64,000 nucleotides of DNA from positions 166,275-230,274 of the forward strand of contig JAFGLJ010000042.1 of NCBI GenBank assembly GCA_016928075.1, written 5' to 3'. The notes beneath the pieces are model-generated. The model saw only the letters and a list, made by a program, of their open reading frames with translations. It did no database searches and was not told the origin of the DNA. Below, piece by piece: positions 35,983 to 45,529 of this stretch; position 1 is the first letter of the stretch, and each line of letters begins with the position of its first letter. The position numbers were made by a program, and so were the translations under genes. This DNA is from Bacteroidales bacterium. GTDB lineage: Bacteria > Bacteroidota > Bacteroidia > Bacteroidales > VadinHA17.

Positions 35983-36969
35983 ATGAGGAATCTGCTATAT
36001 ACATATAAATCAATATTGTTCGTTGCTTCAATGGTTTTAGCATTAACATGCCGGGCACAACCTGTGCCCGCCGGTGACGAGAATATACCTTACCTGATGA
36101 CCTTCGGAGGGGATGGAGAAACATCATGGGGAGATGATGATTTTTCACAGACATTCTTTTTTAAAATACCACTGACATATTCGCAACCTTTCTATATAAA
36201 GGTTTTTGACCCTGATACAGGAGGTGAAGTTGATGAAATTAACGGCCTGTGGGATACAAGGATGTCTTATTCTATTTATGGAGGTAAGGAAGCATGGAGC
36301 CATGATGATGCAAAGGGGATACAGCCCACAGGCAACTACAGAAGTGGTACTTTGCTGGCTTCCAAAGTATTTGGCGAAGATGAGCGGTATGATAACAGCT
36401 GGTATACTTTTGGACCATTCAATCCTACCGAAGGAGAACTGGTTGAAGAATTTGGCGGTTATGTCTTTAAAATTATCTGCGAGGGTATGTCAGGTGACGA
36501 TGGTAATCTTTACAGGTATTACCTGAGTACCGAACCGGATGAAAATAACCCTATTGAGGATGGGAATGCTTTTACCTATGAGTATTCATTCAGAATGTGG
36601 AATAACTCCGATAATATAGCGCATATATATCCTTATATTGATACAGCCACCATATTTGTCAAGCAGGTGAATTTTGACTGGGATGACGACGGATACATAA
36701 GGGTTGTGTCACGTGTACGCCGGGGGCACCTGGCAACAATATCCAATGAAGATAACTGGGTGGAGAGTAAAATAAAGATAGACGAGGAAGAAATAAATTC
36801 ATCTCTTGATTTTCAGTTTATTAAAAAGAAATCTCCACTTGTCAGAAATAATAACGTGGTTATATCAGTTGAAAACCAGTATGGTGAATATCTGGAGTTT
36901 TTTACCATTCCCATCGGTGGTGTCCCGGTATATAACCCCAGTATTGTAGCTCGAGAATTAAAAAAATAG
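35983..36969 (+). CDS. Unknown exported beta-rich protein of the T9SS operon
   Basis: Family not recognised. The preferred ATG (MRNLLYTYKSILFVASMVLALTCRAQP) gives 328 residues with a clear signal peptide cut after CRA; a TTG start 30 bases earlier is possible but spoils the signal. The mature protein is acidic, rich in aromatic residues and Gly/Asp turns (YLMTFGGDGETSWGDDDFSQTFFFKIP, FDPDTGGEVDEING), has almost no cysteine, and looks all-beta, perhaps two sandwich domains. It carries no T9SS sorting domain, so it should stay in the periplasm unless another route is used. It is the fourth gene of the operon, 31 bases after the PD40 gene and 7 before the SpoIIE receptor, and might be that receptor's ligand-binding partner. 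Confidence 0.75.
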   Translation: MRNLLYTYKSILFVASMVLALTCRAQPVPAGDENIPYLMTFGGDGETSWGDDDFSQTFFFKIPLTYSQPFYIKVFDPDTGGEVDEINGLWDTRMSYSIYGGKEAWSHDDAKGIQPTGNYRSGTLLASKVFGEDERYDNSWYTFGPFNPTEGELVEEFGGYVFKIICEGMSGDDGNLYRYYLSTEPDENNPIEDGNAFTYEYSFRMWNNSDNIAHIYPYIDTATIFVKQVNFDWDDDGYIRVVSRVRRGHLATISNEDNWVESKIKIDEEEINSSLDFQFIKKKSPLVRNNNVVISVENQYGEYLEFFTIPIGGVPVYNPSIVARELKK

Positions 36970-36976
36970 CAATTTG

Positions 36977-39900
36977 ATGGTCCGGAATTTCCTGTTAAAA
37001 AATTCGATAATATTGTTTTTGTTATCGTCCACTTCTATTTTATCCCTCTCTCAGACTTACCAGTTTGAGAATTATGGTGTAAATGAAGGTCTGCCGGGAC
37101 GTTTTATATATACAATCAACCAGGATAATGATGGTTTTATATGGTTGGGGACCGATAAAGGCCTGTGCTTTTTCGATGGCTTTGAATACCATATGACATA
37201 TGTGTCTGATACACTTGAAACTATATTTCCAGTATCCTCGTACGAGGCAAGCAACGGAACTGTATATTTTGGTTTTAACGATGGAACTGTGTATTATTTG
37301 GCTGACAGGAATCTCAAACAGGTTCCTGGAATTGATGCAGCAAGGGTAAATGGTTTTGTAGAGGATAAAGATTCACTGATATTCATAATTACCCAAAGCA
37401 AAGGAATATATATTTTTGATCCGGCAAACCCTTCTTCAATCCTGTCAATTGAAAATCCTGTGGATGAATTCCTTTACTGTGGTGATTTTACGGAGGATGG
37501 TAGTATGGTGCTTGGGACTCAGAGCGGTTTAGTTTTGTGCAGTTTTGAGGATGGGAAACTTACACTTATATCCAGAGCAGAAGAACTGAATTACAGCCAG
37601 GTCCAGGACATAGAGCAAAGCAGTATACCGGATATTTATTTCATCGCTACCGAAGATAATGGTTTACACTCTGCCATCGTTGGTAAGGATCAAATAAACC
37701 TTAAAAGAATTGGAGATGAGGATGTTTTCACAAGGTCCAGAGTCCAGTCATTAATGATTGACAGGAAGGGAGCATTGTGGATTTCCACCATCGGTAACGG
37801 GCTGATAAAGGTTGAGACTGACAGCGCTACAGCTCATATTAAATCATACGATGTGTTCGATGTAGCAAAAGGATTGCCGGGCAATGACATAAAAAGATGT
37901 TACGAGGATGACTGGGGTAATATCTGGATTGGCCAATACGGCACCGGTGTTTCAGTTTTAAGTTCAGAGGCATTTAAATTTTTCACACCGGGAAATCTGA
38001 AAAATGAGAATAATATTATATATGTCAGTGAGTACCGGGGAAATGTTTTTGCCGGGACAACCGAGGGATATTATCTTTTCGACATCGAAAGTGAAGAGTT
38101 TATCAGTTACACCGATCTGAGCCATTCAATAAATATGGCACGGATATCTGATTATTATATCAATAATGACGGATCAATTTTAATAGGGACAGACGGACAG
38201 GGTGTTTACAGGCGTGACAGGCAGGGCAGAACAGAAAGCTTTTTCAGGTCAGGGAATAACATGGAGAACTATATTTCGGATATTCTTGATGAAGACGGGT
38301 ATATATGGCTTGGAACCAGGAGTGGTGTTATTATCATTAATAAAAGGAATAATGATATACAGCGTTTCACAACATCTGAGAAATTACCACACAATAACAT
38401 AAACCAGCTAAAACCTGACGGAAAAGGTAACGTAATTGTAGCGACTGAAAGTAACAGGTTGTATACAATTAATCCTGAAGATGGAGTTATAGCAGGTGAA
38501 GTAATTATTCACGGCGGTATAAGAAATGTATTCCAGTGCTTCGATATTGATAAAAAGGAAAGGATCTGGGGAGCCACTAAGGGATCCGGCGTGTTCTGCT
38601 TTGAAGATAATGAGGTCAGTAATCTTACGAACCGCAGTGGTTTATATTCCAATTGGTGCTATAGCCTGCTCTGCGACAGTAAAAATAACATATGGATAGG
38701 GCACCAGAGAGGTTTTTCACTTTATGACCAGAACCGGGAATCTATTCAAACTTATGCGGATATTTTCAGAACAGGGGCCGATTGCAATGAAAATGCTGCA
38801 TATGAAACTTCGGAAGGCTATATACTTATAGGCACCACTGCAGGATTAATGATTTATAATCCGGAGAAGGACGTTGCCAAGCTTAATCCGCCAAAGACAA
38901 ATATTCTGACAATAGCAATTAATGACAGCATAATGCCCATTAAAGAAGTATATAACCTGCCATATAAGCCAAGGTATAATATAACGGTTGAATATGTCGG
39001 ACTTAACTATTCCGATCCTGAAAAGGTTCAATACAGTTATAGCATGGAAAATTATGATACAGAATGGTCGGATCTTACTAATGCAAGGAGAGTGACGTAC
39101 AGGTTAAGCGACGGGAATTACCGCTTTAACATTCTTGCTTACAGGGATGATGGAATATCAGACAACCAGGTCCGGAGTTTTAGGGTAAATATTAAGAAAC
39201 CCTTCTGGAGAACATGGTGGTTCATCTCAATTGCAGTATTTTTAATGGTTGTTACAGTAGTCGTGATTATTAAAGTTAGGGAAAGGGCACAGGCAAGGGT
39301 TAAGAAATTCCTTGAGAACGAACTTGCTGAGCGCACAAAAGAAGTAATTGCTCAGAAGGAGGAGATAGAATACCAGAACAGGGAAATAACAGATAGTATT
39401 AATTACGCACAACGTATCCAGGCCAGCCTTCTGCCTCCCGTAAAGAGGCTGAATGAAAATTTTAAGGGTGCATTCGTGTTTTACAGGCCGAGGGATATTG
39501 TAAGTGGTGATTTTTACTGGTTCGATACTGTGAGTGATGACAAGATAATGATTGTATGTGCTGACTCAACAGGGCATGGTGTGCCAGGAGCCTTTATGTC
39601 AATGATAGGATCAGCCTTACTCCAGGAAATAGTAAACAGGAAAGAGATCACCAGGCCTTCGGAAATACTCCGTGCACTTGACATAGAAATTACCACCACT
39701 CTTAATCAGACAGGTGATTCCACTTCCAATGACGGGATGGATATGGTGGTATGTGAATATAATCCTAAAATCCGGTTATTAAGATTTGCTTCCGCCCTCC
39801 GCCCTGTAATCATCGTTATGGAAGGGGAACAATATTATATAAGAGGGAATAAAAATTCCGTCGGAGGCGAATACATGGAGGAGAAATATTTTGATGACCA

Positions 39901-40135
39901 GGAATATTATCTTAAGGAGAATGACATAGTCTATATCTTTTCAGACGGTTATCCCGATCAGTTTGGTGGCAGTGATGGGAAAAAACTTAAAATAGTAAGA
40001 TTGAAAAGGCTTATTGACGAAGTAAAGGATTTGAGCATGGAGGAACAGCATATAAGGTTCAGGGATTATTTTGATGAATGGAAAGGAACCTATTCTCAGG
40101 TTGATGATGTTCTTCTGCTGGGATTTAGGGTTTAA
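36977..40135 (+). CDS. Periplasmic-propeller receptor with cytoplasmic SpoIIE phosphatase
   Basis: A 1052-residue transmembrane signalling protein. A signal sequence precedes two-component-regulator propeller repeats across about 25-640 (e.g. INQDNDGFIWLGTDKGLCFF, ILDEDGYIWLGTRSGV, CDSKNNIWIGHQRGF), and a Y_Y_Y domain lies at about 667-725. A single TM spans about 746-766 (WWFISIAVFLMVVTVVVII), then a coiled coil, then a SpoIIE/PP2C domain from about 825. Metal-ligand motifs are VSGDFYWFD (841), CADSTGHGVPGAFM (861) and FSDGYPDQFGG (about 988). The fusion turns an external signal into dephosphorylation of a cytoplasmic target, classically an anti-anti-sigma protein; none is encoded nearby. 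A TTG just before the ATG is an alternative start. Last gene of the T9SS operon. Confidence 0.92.
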   Translation: MVRNFLLKNSIILFLLSSTSILSLSQTYQFENYGVNEGLPGRFIYTINQDNDGFIWLGTDKGLCFFDGFEYHMTYVSDTLETIFPVSSYEASNGTVYFGFNDGTVYYLADRNLKQVPGIDAARVNGFVEDKDSLIFIITQSKGIYIFDPANPSSILSIENPVDEFLYCGDFTEDGSMVLGTQSGLVLCSFEDGKLTLISRAEELNYSQVQDIEQSSIPDIYFIATEDNGLHSAIVGKDQINLKRIGDEDVFTRSRVQSLMIDRKGALWISTIGNGLIKVETDSATAHIKSYDVFDVAKGLPGNDIKRCYEDDWGNIWIGQYGTGVSVLSSEAFKFFTPGNLKNENNIIYVSEYRGNVFAGTTEGYYLFDIESEEFISYTDLSHSINMARISDYYINNDGSILIGTDGQGVYRRDRQGRTESFFRSGNNMENYISDILDEDGYIWLGTRSGVIIINKRNNDIQRFTTSEKLPHNNINQLKPDGKGNVIVATESNRLYTINPEDGVIAGEVIIHGGIRNVFQCFDIDKKERIWGATKGSGVFCFEDNEVSNLTNRSGLYSNWCYSLLCDSKNNIWIGHQRGFSLYDQNRESIQTYADIFRTGADCNENAAYETSEGYILIGTTAGLMIYNPEKDVAKLNPPKTNILTIAINDSIMPIKEVYNLPYKPRYNITVEYVGLNYSDPEKVQYSYSMENYDTEWSDLTNARRVTYRLSDGNYRFNILAYRDDGISDNQVRSFRVNIKKPFWRTWWFISIAVFLMVVTVVVIIKVRERAQARVKKFLENELAERTKEVIAQKEEIEYQNREITDSINYAQRIQASLLPPVKRLNENFKGAFVFYRPRDIVSGDFYWFDTVSDDKIMIVCADSTGHGVPGAFMSMIGSALLQEIVNRKEITRPSEILRALDIEITTTLNQTGDSTSNDGMDMVVCEYNPKIRLLRFASALRPVIIVMEGEQYYIRGNKNSVGGEYMEEKYFDDQEYYLKENDIVYIFSDGYPDQFGGSDGKKLKIVRLKRLIDEVKDLSMEEQHIRFRDYFDEWKGTYSQVDDVLLLGFRV

Positions 40136-40143
40136 TGATATAT

Positions 40144-40671
40144 CTAATCATCTATACAGCCTCCGTACAGGCTTAAGGGAATTTCGCAGGTTGAAACAAC
40201 ATTACTCTCATTTCCTGCCCTGTCCTTAATATAGAAATCGTACATAATAGTGTCAGTGATGTCAAATATAAAATAGAGAAATGTAATCTCAATCAGACCC
40301 TGGAGTGTCTTGTTCTGTCCTTCCCTTTCCATGTATGGTATCCTGAAGTCAGGCGGGTTGTTAAAATCCAGACTGTCAGCCTCTGTAAAAACACCATCTT
40401 CCTTGTAATAAAGAGTAAAAAACAGGTTAGTTGTATCTGTTTGTCCTTCAACAGGCTGCCTTAACCCGAGATCACCGTCCCCGTCTTCAAAGTAGAATTC
40501 CAGAATACCTGCTTTCCCCGGGTTACCAAGTTGCTGGTCAATAGTATCAAACATGGTAAACTGCCTGAATTCAATATATGGCTCGGGTGGTAGAGGCTTT
40601 ATCTTTTCGCACCCGTTCGAAAACAGGAGAAACAGAATTACAGCTGATATTATCGGTAAGATACTTTTCAT
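40144..40671 (-). CDS. Unknown lipoprotein
   Basis: A 175-residue protein with a lipoprotein signal (MKSILPIISAVILFLLFSNGC, Cys21), followed by a proline-rich linker (KIKPLPPEPYIEF). The remainder is a single small beta-rich domain with an acidic turn FEDGDGDLGL, YYKEDGVFTEADSLDF and DFYIKDRAGNESNVVSTCEIPL near the end, like a Bacteroidota Ig-like/cadherin-type lipoprotein module. Function is not recognised. It converges with the SpoIIE receptor gene (8 bases between stops) and lies downstream of der on the same strand after a 34-base gap, so it may be read through from der. Confidence 0.75.
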   Translation of the reverse strand: MKSILPIISAVILFLLFSNGCEKIKPLPPEPYIEFRQFTMFDTIDQQLGNPGKAGILEFYFEDGDGDLGLRQPVEGQTDTTNLFFTLYYKEDGVFTEADSLDFNNPPDFRIPYMEREGQNKTLQGLIEITFLYFIFDITDTIMYDFYIKDRAGNESNVVSTCEIPLSLYGGCIDD

Positions 40672-40705
40672 ACAATGTTGCTTATCAAAAATTGAACCAA
40701 AATAG

Positions 40706-42013
40706 TTATTTTTTTCTGAAATAGATTTTTAACGGTACCCCTGTAAACTCATACTTTTCCCTGAGGCGGTTTTCGAGGTATCTACTGTATGGTTCCTTTA
40801 TATATTGAGGGTGATTGCAAAAAAATGCAAAAGAAGGATAGAATGTTGGGAGCTGGCTAACATATTTAATCTTGATGTATTTACCTTTGGTTGCAGGAGG
40901 GGGATTCTTATCGATGAGGGGCAAAAGATAATTGTTTAGAGCTGCTGTGGGTATTTTTCTTATCCTGTTATTATAGACCCGTAAAGCTTCATTAAGCACC
41001 CTGTGTATTCTCTGTTTTTGTATAGCAGATATGAAAAGCACGGGATAATCAGTGAACGGTAAGGTTTTATTCTTTATGTGCTTTTCTATCTTACTGGCAG
41101 AATTGGAGTCTTTTTCAGCTATGTCCCACTTATTAACCAGTAAGACAAGTCCCTTATTATTACTGAGAATAATACTCATTATTTTAAGATCCTGGGATTC
41201 TATGCCAACTATGGCATCAATCATTAAAAGGCAGACATCAGAATTCTCTATTGCCTTTATGGCCCGGATGGTAGAGTAGAATTCGACATCCTCATTTATT
41301 CTGGATTTTCTTCTGAGTCCTGCAGTGTCGATAAGAAAGAAATTGTGATTGAATTTCTTATAGCGTATAAGTACTGAATCTCGTGTTGTGCCTGCTAAAG
41401 GTGTAACAATATTCCTGTTTTCGCCGGTCAGGCTGTTAAGCAATGATGATTTTCCCACATTTGGTCTTCCGACTACTGCTATTTTAGGTAGTGAATCTTC
41501 TTCTTCCTCTTTTTCTTCAGGCAGGCTGTTTACTATTTTATCCAGCAGGTCGCCCGTCCCTGAACCATTTATGGATGATATCGCAAAATAGTCGCCCAGA
41601 CCCAGCTTATAAAACTCGGCAGCATCAAGCAGCCGGCTGTTATTATCAACCTTATTAACAACAGGAATGACATCTTTGCCTGATCGCCTCAGCATATTGG
41701 CAACTGACATATCAAGGTCGGTTAATCCTGCGGTCACATCAACCATAAAAAGAATTATAGCGGCTTCATCTATTGCTATTTCAACCTGCTTGTTTATTTC
41801 AGTTTCAAAAATATCATCCGAATCATTTACGTACCCTCCTGTATCTATTACAGAGAATAGCTGGCCGTTCCATTCAACCTTACCATAATGCCTGTCACGC
41901 GTGACACCGCTCATTTCATCAACAATGGCCTGCCTCGATTCAGTGAACCTGTTAAACAGGGTTGACTTGCCCACATTGGGCCTTCCAACTATTGCAACTA
42001 TCCTGTTCATCAT
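40706..42013 (-). CDS. der: Ribosome biogenesis GTPase Der (EngA)
   Basis: Essential GTPase that assists 50S subunit maturation. Der is defined by two tandem G domains, and both are seen: [11 protein letters not shown] (10-20) with DTGGYV at about 57 and NKVD at 120, and [12 protein letters not shown] (182-193) with DTAGLRRKS and NKWD. A C-terminal KH-like domain follows (from about 355, [18 protein letters not shown] then [18 protein letters not shown]). The acidic linker EEKEEEEDS between the G domains is normal for the family. It ends a leftward cluster with era and a pseudouridine synthase; era stops 7 bases before der starts. Confidence 0.97.
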   Translation of the reverse strand: MMNRIVAIVGRPNVGKSTLFNRFTESRQAIVDEMSGVTRDRHYGKVEWNGQLFSVIDTGGYVNDSDDIFETEINKQVEIAIDEAAIILFMVDVTAGLTDLDMSVANMLRRSGKDVIPVVNKVDNNSRLLDAAEFYKLGLGDYFAISSINGSGTGDLLDKIVNSLPEEKEEEEDSLPKIAVVGRPNVGKSSLLNSLTGENRNIVTPLAGTTRDSVLIRYKKFNHNFFLIDTAGLRRKSRINEDVEFYSTIRAIKAIENSDVCLLMIDAIVGIESQDLKIMSIILSNNKGLVLLVNKWDIAEKDSNSASKIEKHIKNKTLPFTDYPVLFISAIQKQRIHRVLNEALRVYNNRIRKIPTAALNNYLLPLIDKNPPPATKGKYIKIKYVSQLPTFYPSFAFFCNHPQYIKEPYSRYLENRLREKYEFTGVPLKIYFRKK

Positions 42014-42020
42014 ATTTTAT

Positions 42021-42896
42021 TCAATATCCAAACTTTTTAAGCAAAGCCGGCCTGTCACGCCAGTCTTTCGTGACCTTTACATAAATTTCAAGGTATATAT
42101 GCTTACCAATAAATTCCTCGATTTCCTTTCTTGCCTCGGTGCCTGTCTTTTTCAGCATCTGTCCCCTGTGACCAATGATAATTCCTTTCTGGCTTTCCTT
42201 TGCGACATGGATTAAGGCTCTTATATTGACTATCTTATCCTGCTCTTCGTAACTCTCAATTTCAATCTCAACCGAGTAGGGGATCTCCTTTTTATAATTA
42301 TTCAATATTTTTTCACGTATAATCTCTGTTACAAAAAAACGCTCATACCTGTCAGTAAGTTGATCTTTCGGGAAATACTCCGGGCCTTCCGGTAACTTTC
42401 CGAGGATAATGTTGAGCAGGTTATCCGTATTGAATTTTTCTTTGGCCGACAAAGGTACTATCACTGACCCGGGCATAATTTCCTCCCACTTTTCAGCCAG
42501 CTGCTCAAGCCTTTCCTGGCTGCTCAGGTCTATCTTGTTTATGACCAGTATCACGGGTATTCTGGAGTTTATTACCCTGTTCAGTGTTTCCCTGTTCTTA
42601 TCTATTTTTTCTTTAACATCCGTAACGTAAATAATCAAATCTGCATCGCTGATTGCTGTGTAAACGGATTGCATCATTGCTTCCTGCAGCTTATAAGCGG
42701 GTTTTATTATTCCCGGGGTGTCTGAAAATACTATCTGAAAATCATCACCGTTAAGTATGCCAAGTATCCTGTGCCTTGTTGTTTGTGATTTCGAAGTGAT
42801 TATAGATAATTTTTCACCAACAAGGGCATTCATTATAGTGGATTTTCCAACATTGGGATTACCAAGGATATTAACGAAACCTGATTTATGAGCCAT
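42021..42896 (-). CDS. era: GTPase Era
   Basis: Era binds the 3' end of 16S rRNA during 30S assembly. The 291-residue protein has a single G domain, GNPNVGKSTIMN (12-23), SQTTRHRILGI (switch I), DTPGI and NKID, followed by a C-terminal KH domain (IPYSVEIEIESYEE ... IIIGHRGQMLKKTGTEARKEIEEFI) with the GHRGQ loop that contacts RNA. Length and order are standard. It lies 10 bases downstream of the pseudouridine synthase gene and 7 bases upstream of der, all leftward, so the three ribosome-assembly genes probably share a transcript. Confidence 0.97.
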   Translation of the reverse strand: MAHKSGFVNILGNPNVGKSTIMNALVGEKLSIITSKSQTTRHRILGILNGDDFQIVFSDTPGIIKPAYKLQEAMMQSVYTAISDADLIIYVTDVKEKIDKNRETLNRVINSRIPVILVINKIDLSSQERLEQLAEKWEEIMPGSVIVPLSAKEKFNTDNLLNIILGKLPEGPEYFPKDQLTDRYERFFVTEIIREKILNNYKKEIPYSVEIEIESYEEQDKIVNIRALIHVAKESQKGIIIGHRGQMLKKTGTEARKEIEEFIGKHIYLEIYVKVTKDWRDRPALLKKFGY

Positions 42897-42906
42897 ATGA
42901 CTAAAA

Positions 42907-43659
42907 TTATGTTCTTTTCAGAATATTTATCTCTTTATCTGTCAGGAACCTCCATTTACCCCTTGGAAGGTTCTTCTTAGTAAGGCCGGCAAAATATACC
43001 CTGTCAAGTTTTTTTATTTTATATCCCAGGGCTTCAAACAATCTTCTCACAACCCTGTTCTGTCCTGAATGGATCTCAATTCCCACCTGGGTTTTATCTT
43101 CGGGGTCGGGATATGCAACGGCATCTGCTGAGACTACCTCACCTATATCCACACCCTCGGTAAGGCTGATCATGTCGTTGCGGGTAAGCGGCCGGTTCAG
43201 ATATACATGATATATCTTTTTTCTTCCGTGTGAGGGATGAGTTAATTTTTTTGTTAACTCACCATCATTGGTGAGCAACAATAATCCTGTTGTATCCCTG
43301 TCAAGTCTTCCCACCGGGTACACTCGTTCTGAACAGGCATTTTTAATCAGATCAGTGACCAGCTTATCTGCATGAGGGTCATCAGTTGTGCTGACATAAC
43401 CGGCAGGTTTATTGAGCAGAATATATACTTTTTTCTCAGGATTCAATATCCTGCCTTTGTATTCAACTCTTGATTTACCCGATATCTTTGTACCCAGGTC
43501 AGTAACGACTTTCCCATTAACACTTATCTCCCCGTTTGCTATCAGCCTGTCTGCATCTCTCCTGCTGCACACACCGCTGTTGGATATAAATTTGTTCAGC
43601 CGTATGGTTTTTTCTTCACCTGTATTCCTGTCCGGTCCTCTCTTTCGCCTGTCATTCAT
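42907..43659 (-). CDS. rRNA pseudouridine synthase, RluB/RsuA family
   Basis: Converts specific uridines of rRNA to pseudouridine. The 250 residues contain an N-terminal S4 RNA-binding domain (RLNKFISNSGVCSRRDADRLIANGEISVNGK, 20-50), then the catalytic domain with LLNKPAGYVSTTDDP (81-95) and the active-site aspartate Asp120 in YPVGRLDRDTTGLLLLTNDGEL. RVVRRLFEALGYKIKKLDRV closes it. The short charged N-terminus (MNDRRKRGPDRNTGEE) is typical of Bacteroidota members. RluB-like substrate (U2605 of 23S rRNA) is a guess; RsuA and RluE types cannot be excluded. First gene of the leftward cluster with era and der; a -7 box (TAACTTTG) lies 20 bases upstream. Confidence 0.92.
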   Translation of the reverse strand: MNDRRKRGPDRNTGEEKTIRLNKFISNSGVCSRRDADRLIANGEISVNGKVVTDLGTKISGKSRVEYKGRILNPEKKVYILLNKPAGYVSTTDDPHADKLVTDLIKNACSERVYPVGRLDRDTTGLLLLTNDGELTKKLTHPSHGRKKIYHVYLNRPLTRNDMISLTEGVDIGEVVSADAVAYPDPEDKTQVGIEIHSGQNRVVRRLFEALGYKIKKLDRVYFAGLTKKNLPRGKWRFLTDKEINILKRT

Positions 43660-43679
43660 TGTTGTATAATTTCGGACTG

Positions 43680-43687
43680 CAAAGTTA
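43680..43687 (-). promoter_or_regulatory. -7 box of the pseudouridine synthase-era-der unit
   Basis: Minus-strand TAACTTTG, exact TAnnTTTG, 20 bases before the ATG. Confidence 0.5.
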
Positions 43688-43728
43688 AGGATAATTTATT
43701 AATAGTTGGGCTGAGGACTGTTCCGGGT

Positions 43729-43755
43729 TCCCCCTTCGAAGGGGACCAGGGGGAT
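43729..43755. repeat. Dispersed palindromic repeat, copy 1
   Basis: CCCCTTCGAAGGGG (43731-43744) is a perfect 14-base palindrome followed by ACCAGGGGGATGT. A second copy with the same layout lies at 60845-60874 (CCCCCTTTAAAGGGGG then GGGGGATGT). The rest of the 295-base gap between the divergent genes holds a GTACTTAA/TTAAGTAC inverted repeat (43857-43864/43873-43880) and AT-rich DNA, but no gene. Confidence 0.7.
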
Positions 43756-43954
43756 GTTAAATGGTTCCGTGTTCCACGTTCCTCGTTTCTCGTTCTGAAT
43801 ACTGCCAACCCCCTTTATTAACTTTATAAATTATAAACCCTATCAACCTTATCAATGTACTTAAGCTTTAGGTTAAGTACTGCTATTTCAATTTTTTTCC
43901 CAACTTTGTGAATCAGTCGTTCAGACAAATATTAATTAATTCAATTAAAAGGAA

Positions 43955-45340
43955 ATGGCATTAATAAAATCTATTTCAGGCATTAGGGGAACAATTGGCG
44001 GCAAACCCGGCACGGGGCTCAGTCCGCTAGATGTGGTTAAATATACTGCAGCTTATGCCGAATGGATCCTGAGGAATAACAATAAAAGAGAATCTCTGAT
44101 AGTCACGGGAAGAGATGCCAGGCCCAGCGGTGAGATGGTGAATAAGCTGATGACAGGTACACTTACTGCAATGGGACTGAACGTTATTGATCTCGGGATG
44201 GCTGCAACACCGACGGTTGAAATTGCTGTGATAGCAGAGAAGGCAGATGGTGGAATAATACTTACGGCCAGTCATAACCCGGTGGAGTGGAATGCACTTA
44301 AACTGCTTAACGGGGAAGGTGAATTCGTGAGCGCTGATGATGGGGCAAAGATTCTTGAAATAGCGGAAAAGATGGACTATAGTTTTGCTGGTTACGAGGA
44401 AATTGGCGAAGTAAAGAAGGATAATAGCTATAATGCTAAACATATTGAAATGTTACTTGCCCTGCCAGACATTGATATTGAGGCAATAGAAAAACGTGAT
44501 TTTACAGTTGTTATAGATTGTGTAAATTCCGTAGGGGGAATAATTTTACCGGAACTGTTGAATAAGCTGGGAGTGAAAAATGTAATTGGCATTTACACCA
44601 AACCCAGCGGATTGTTCCCCCATAATCCTGAGCCCCTTCCGGAGAACCTGGGAGAACTCAGCCGTGCCGTTACTGGCAATAATGCTGATCTTGGCTTTGT
44701 CGTTGATCCCGATGTCGACAGGCTGGCTGTAGTAGCTGAAAATGGAAAATGTTTAAACGAGGAATATACACTGGTTGCCTGTGCAGACTATATACTGTCA
44801 AAAAGAAAAGGGAATACGGTTAGCAATATGTCGTCGAGCAGAGCTCTAAGGGATATAACGGAAAAGTATGGAGGCAAGTGGTATGCTTCTGCAGTGGGGG
44901 AAGTAAATGTAGTGGCAAAAATGAAAGAAGTCAATGCAGTAATAGGAGGAGAGGGGAACGGTGGAGTTATTTATCCACCCCTTCATTACGGCAGGGATGC
45001 TCTGGCAGGAATAGCTCTGTTTCTTTCACATCTGGCAAACAGGGGAGGAACCTGCTCACAGCTAAGATCCACATACCCTGACTATGTTATTTCCAAAAAC
45101 AGGATAAGCCTGACGCCAGACCTCGATGCAGATAAGATACTCAATATAATCAATGAACAATTCCATCATGATGTTGTAAGCAAAGAAGACGGACTGCTTC
45201 TTGAAAATGAACAGGGATGGATAAATATCAGAAAGTCCAATACCGAACCGATATTAAGAATATATTCTGAAGGAAAAACCAAAGAGGACGCAGACTCTCT
45301 GGCGGAAAAAATCATAAAAATTGTTAAAAAGATAAATTGA
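43955..45340 (+). CDS. glmM: Phosphoglucosamine mutase-type phosphohexomutase
   Basis: Interconverts glucosamine-6-phosphate and glucosamine-1-phosphate for UDP-GlcNAc synthesis, if the GlmM assignment is right. The 461 residues show the phosphohexomutase plan: ISGIRGTIGG at the start, TGRDARPSG (51-59), the phosphoserine loop TASHNPVEWNALK with Ser106, the metal loop DPDVDRLAVV, the sugar loop GGEGNGGVI and the phosphate-binding RKSNTEPILRIYSEG near the C-terminus. The EGNGG sugar loop and DPDVDR fit GlmM, but a phosphomannomutase/phosphoglucomutase activity cannot be excluded by eye. It stands alone, with divergent rRNA genes upstream and an efflux operon 190 bases downstream. Confidence 0.85.
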   Translation: MALIKSISGIRGTIGGKPGTGLSPLDVVKYTAAYAEWILRNNNKRESLIVTGRDARPSGEMVNKLMTGTLTAMGLNVIDLGMAATPTVEIAVIAEKADGGIILTASHNPVEWNALKLLNGEGEFVSADDGAKILEIAEKMDYSFAGYEEIGEVKKDNSYNAKHIEMLLALPDIDIEAIEKRDFTVVIDCVNSVGGIILPELLNKLGVKNVIGIYTKPSGLFPHNPEPLPENLGELSRAVTGNNADLGFVVDPDVDRLAVVAENGKCLNEEYTLVACADYILSKRKGNTVSNMSSSRALRDITEKYGGKWYASAVGEVNVVAKMKEVNAVIGGEGNGGVIYPPLHYGRDALAGIALFLSHLANRGGTCSQLRSTYPDYVISKNRISLTPDLDADKILNIINEQFHHDVVSKEDGLLLENEQGWINIRKSNTEPILRIYSEGKTKEDADSLAEKIIKIVKKIN

Positions 45341-45529
45341 GTACCGCTTATTTGGTTTTACTGGAATAAAAACCTCATTCAGTTTGTCAACTTATATGAT
45401 GGAACAAAATTCTGTCCCCTTTGTTAATTATTGTTAAATAGGGATTTAATATAATCATAATAAATATAGAAGAATAAATTTTTAATAATTTCGCACCGAA
45501 AAAATTGGTTTATACAAACTTTTAAAATA

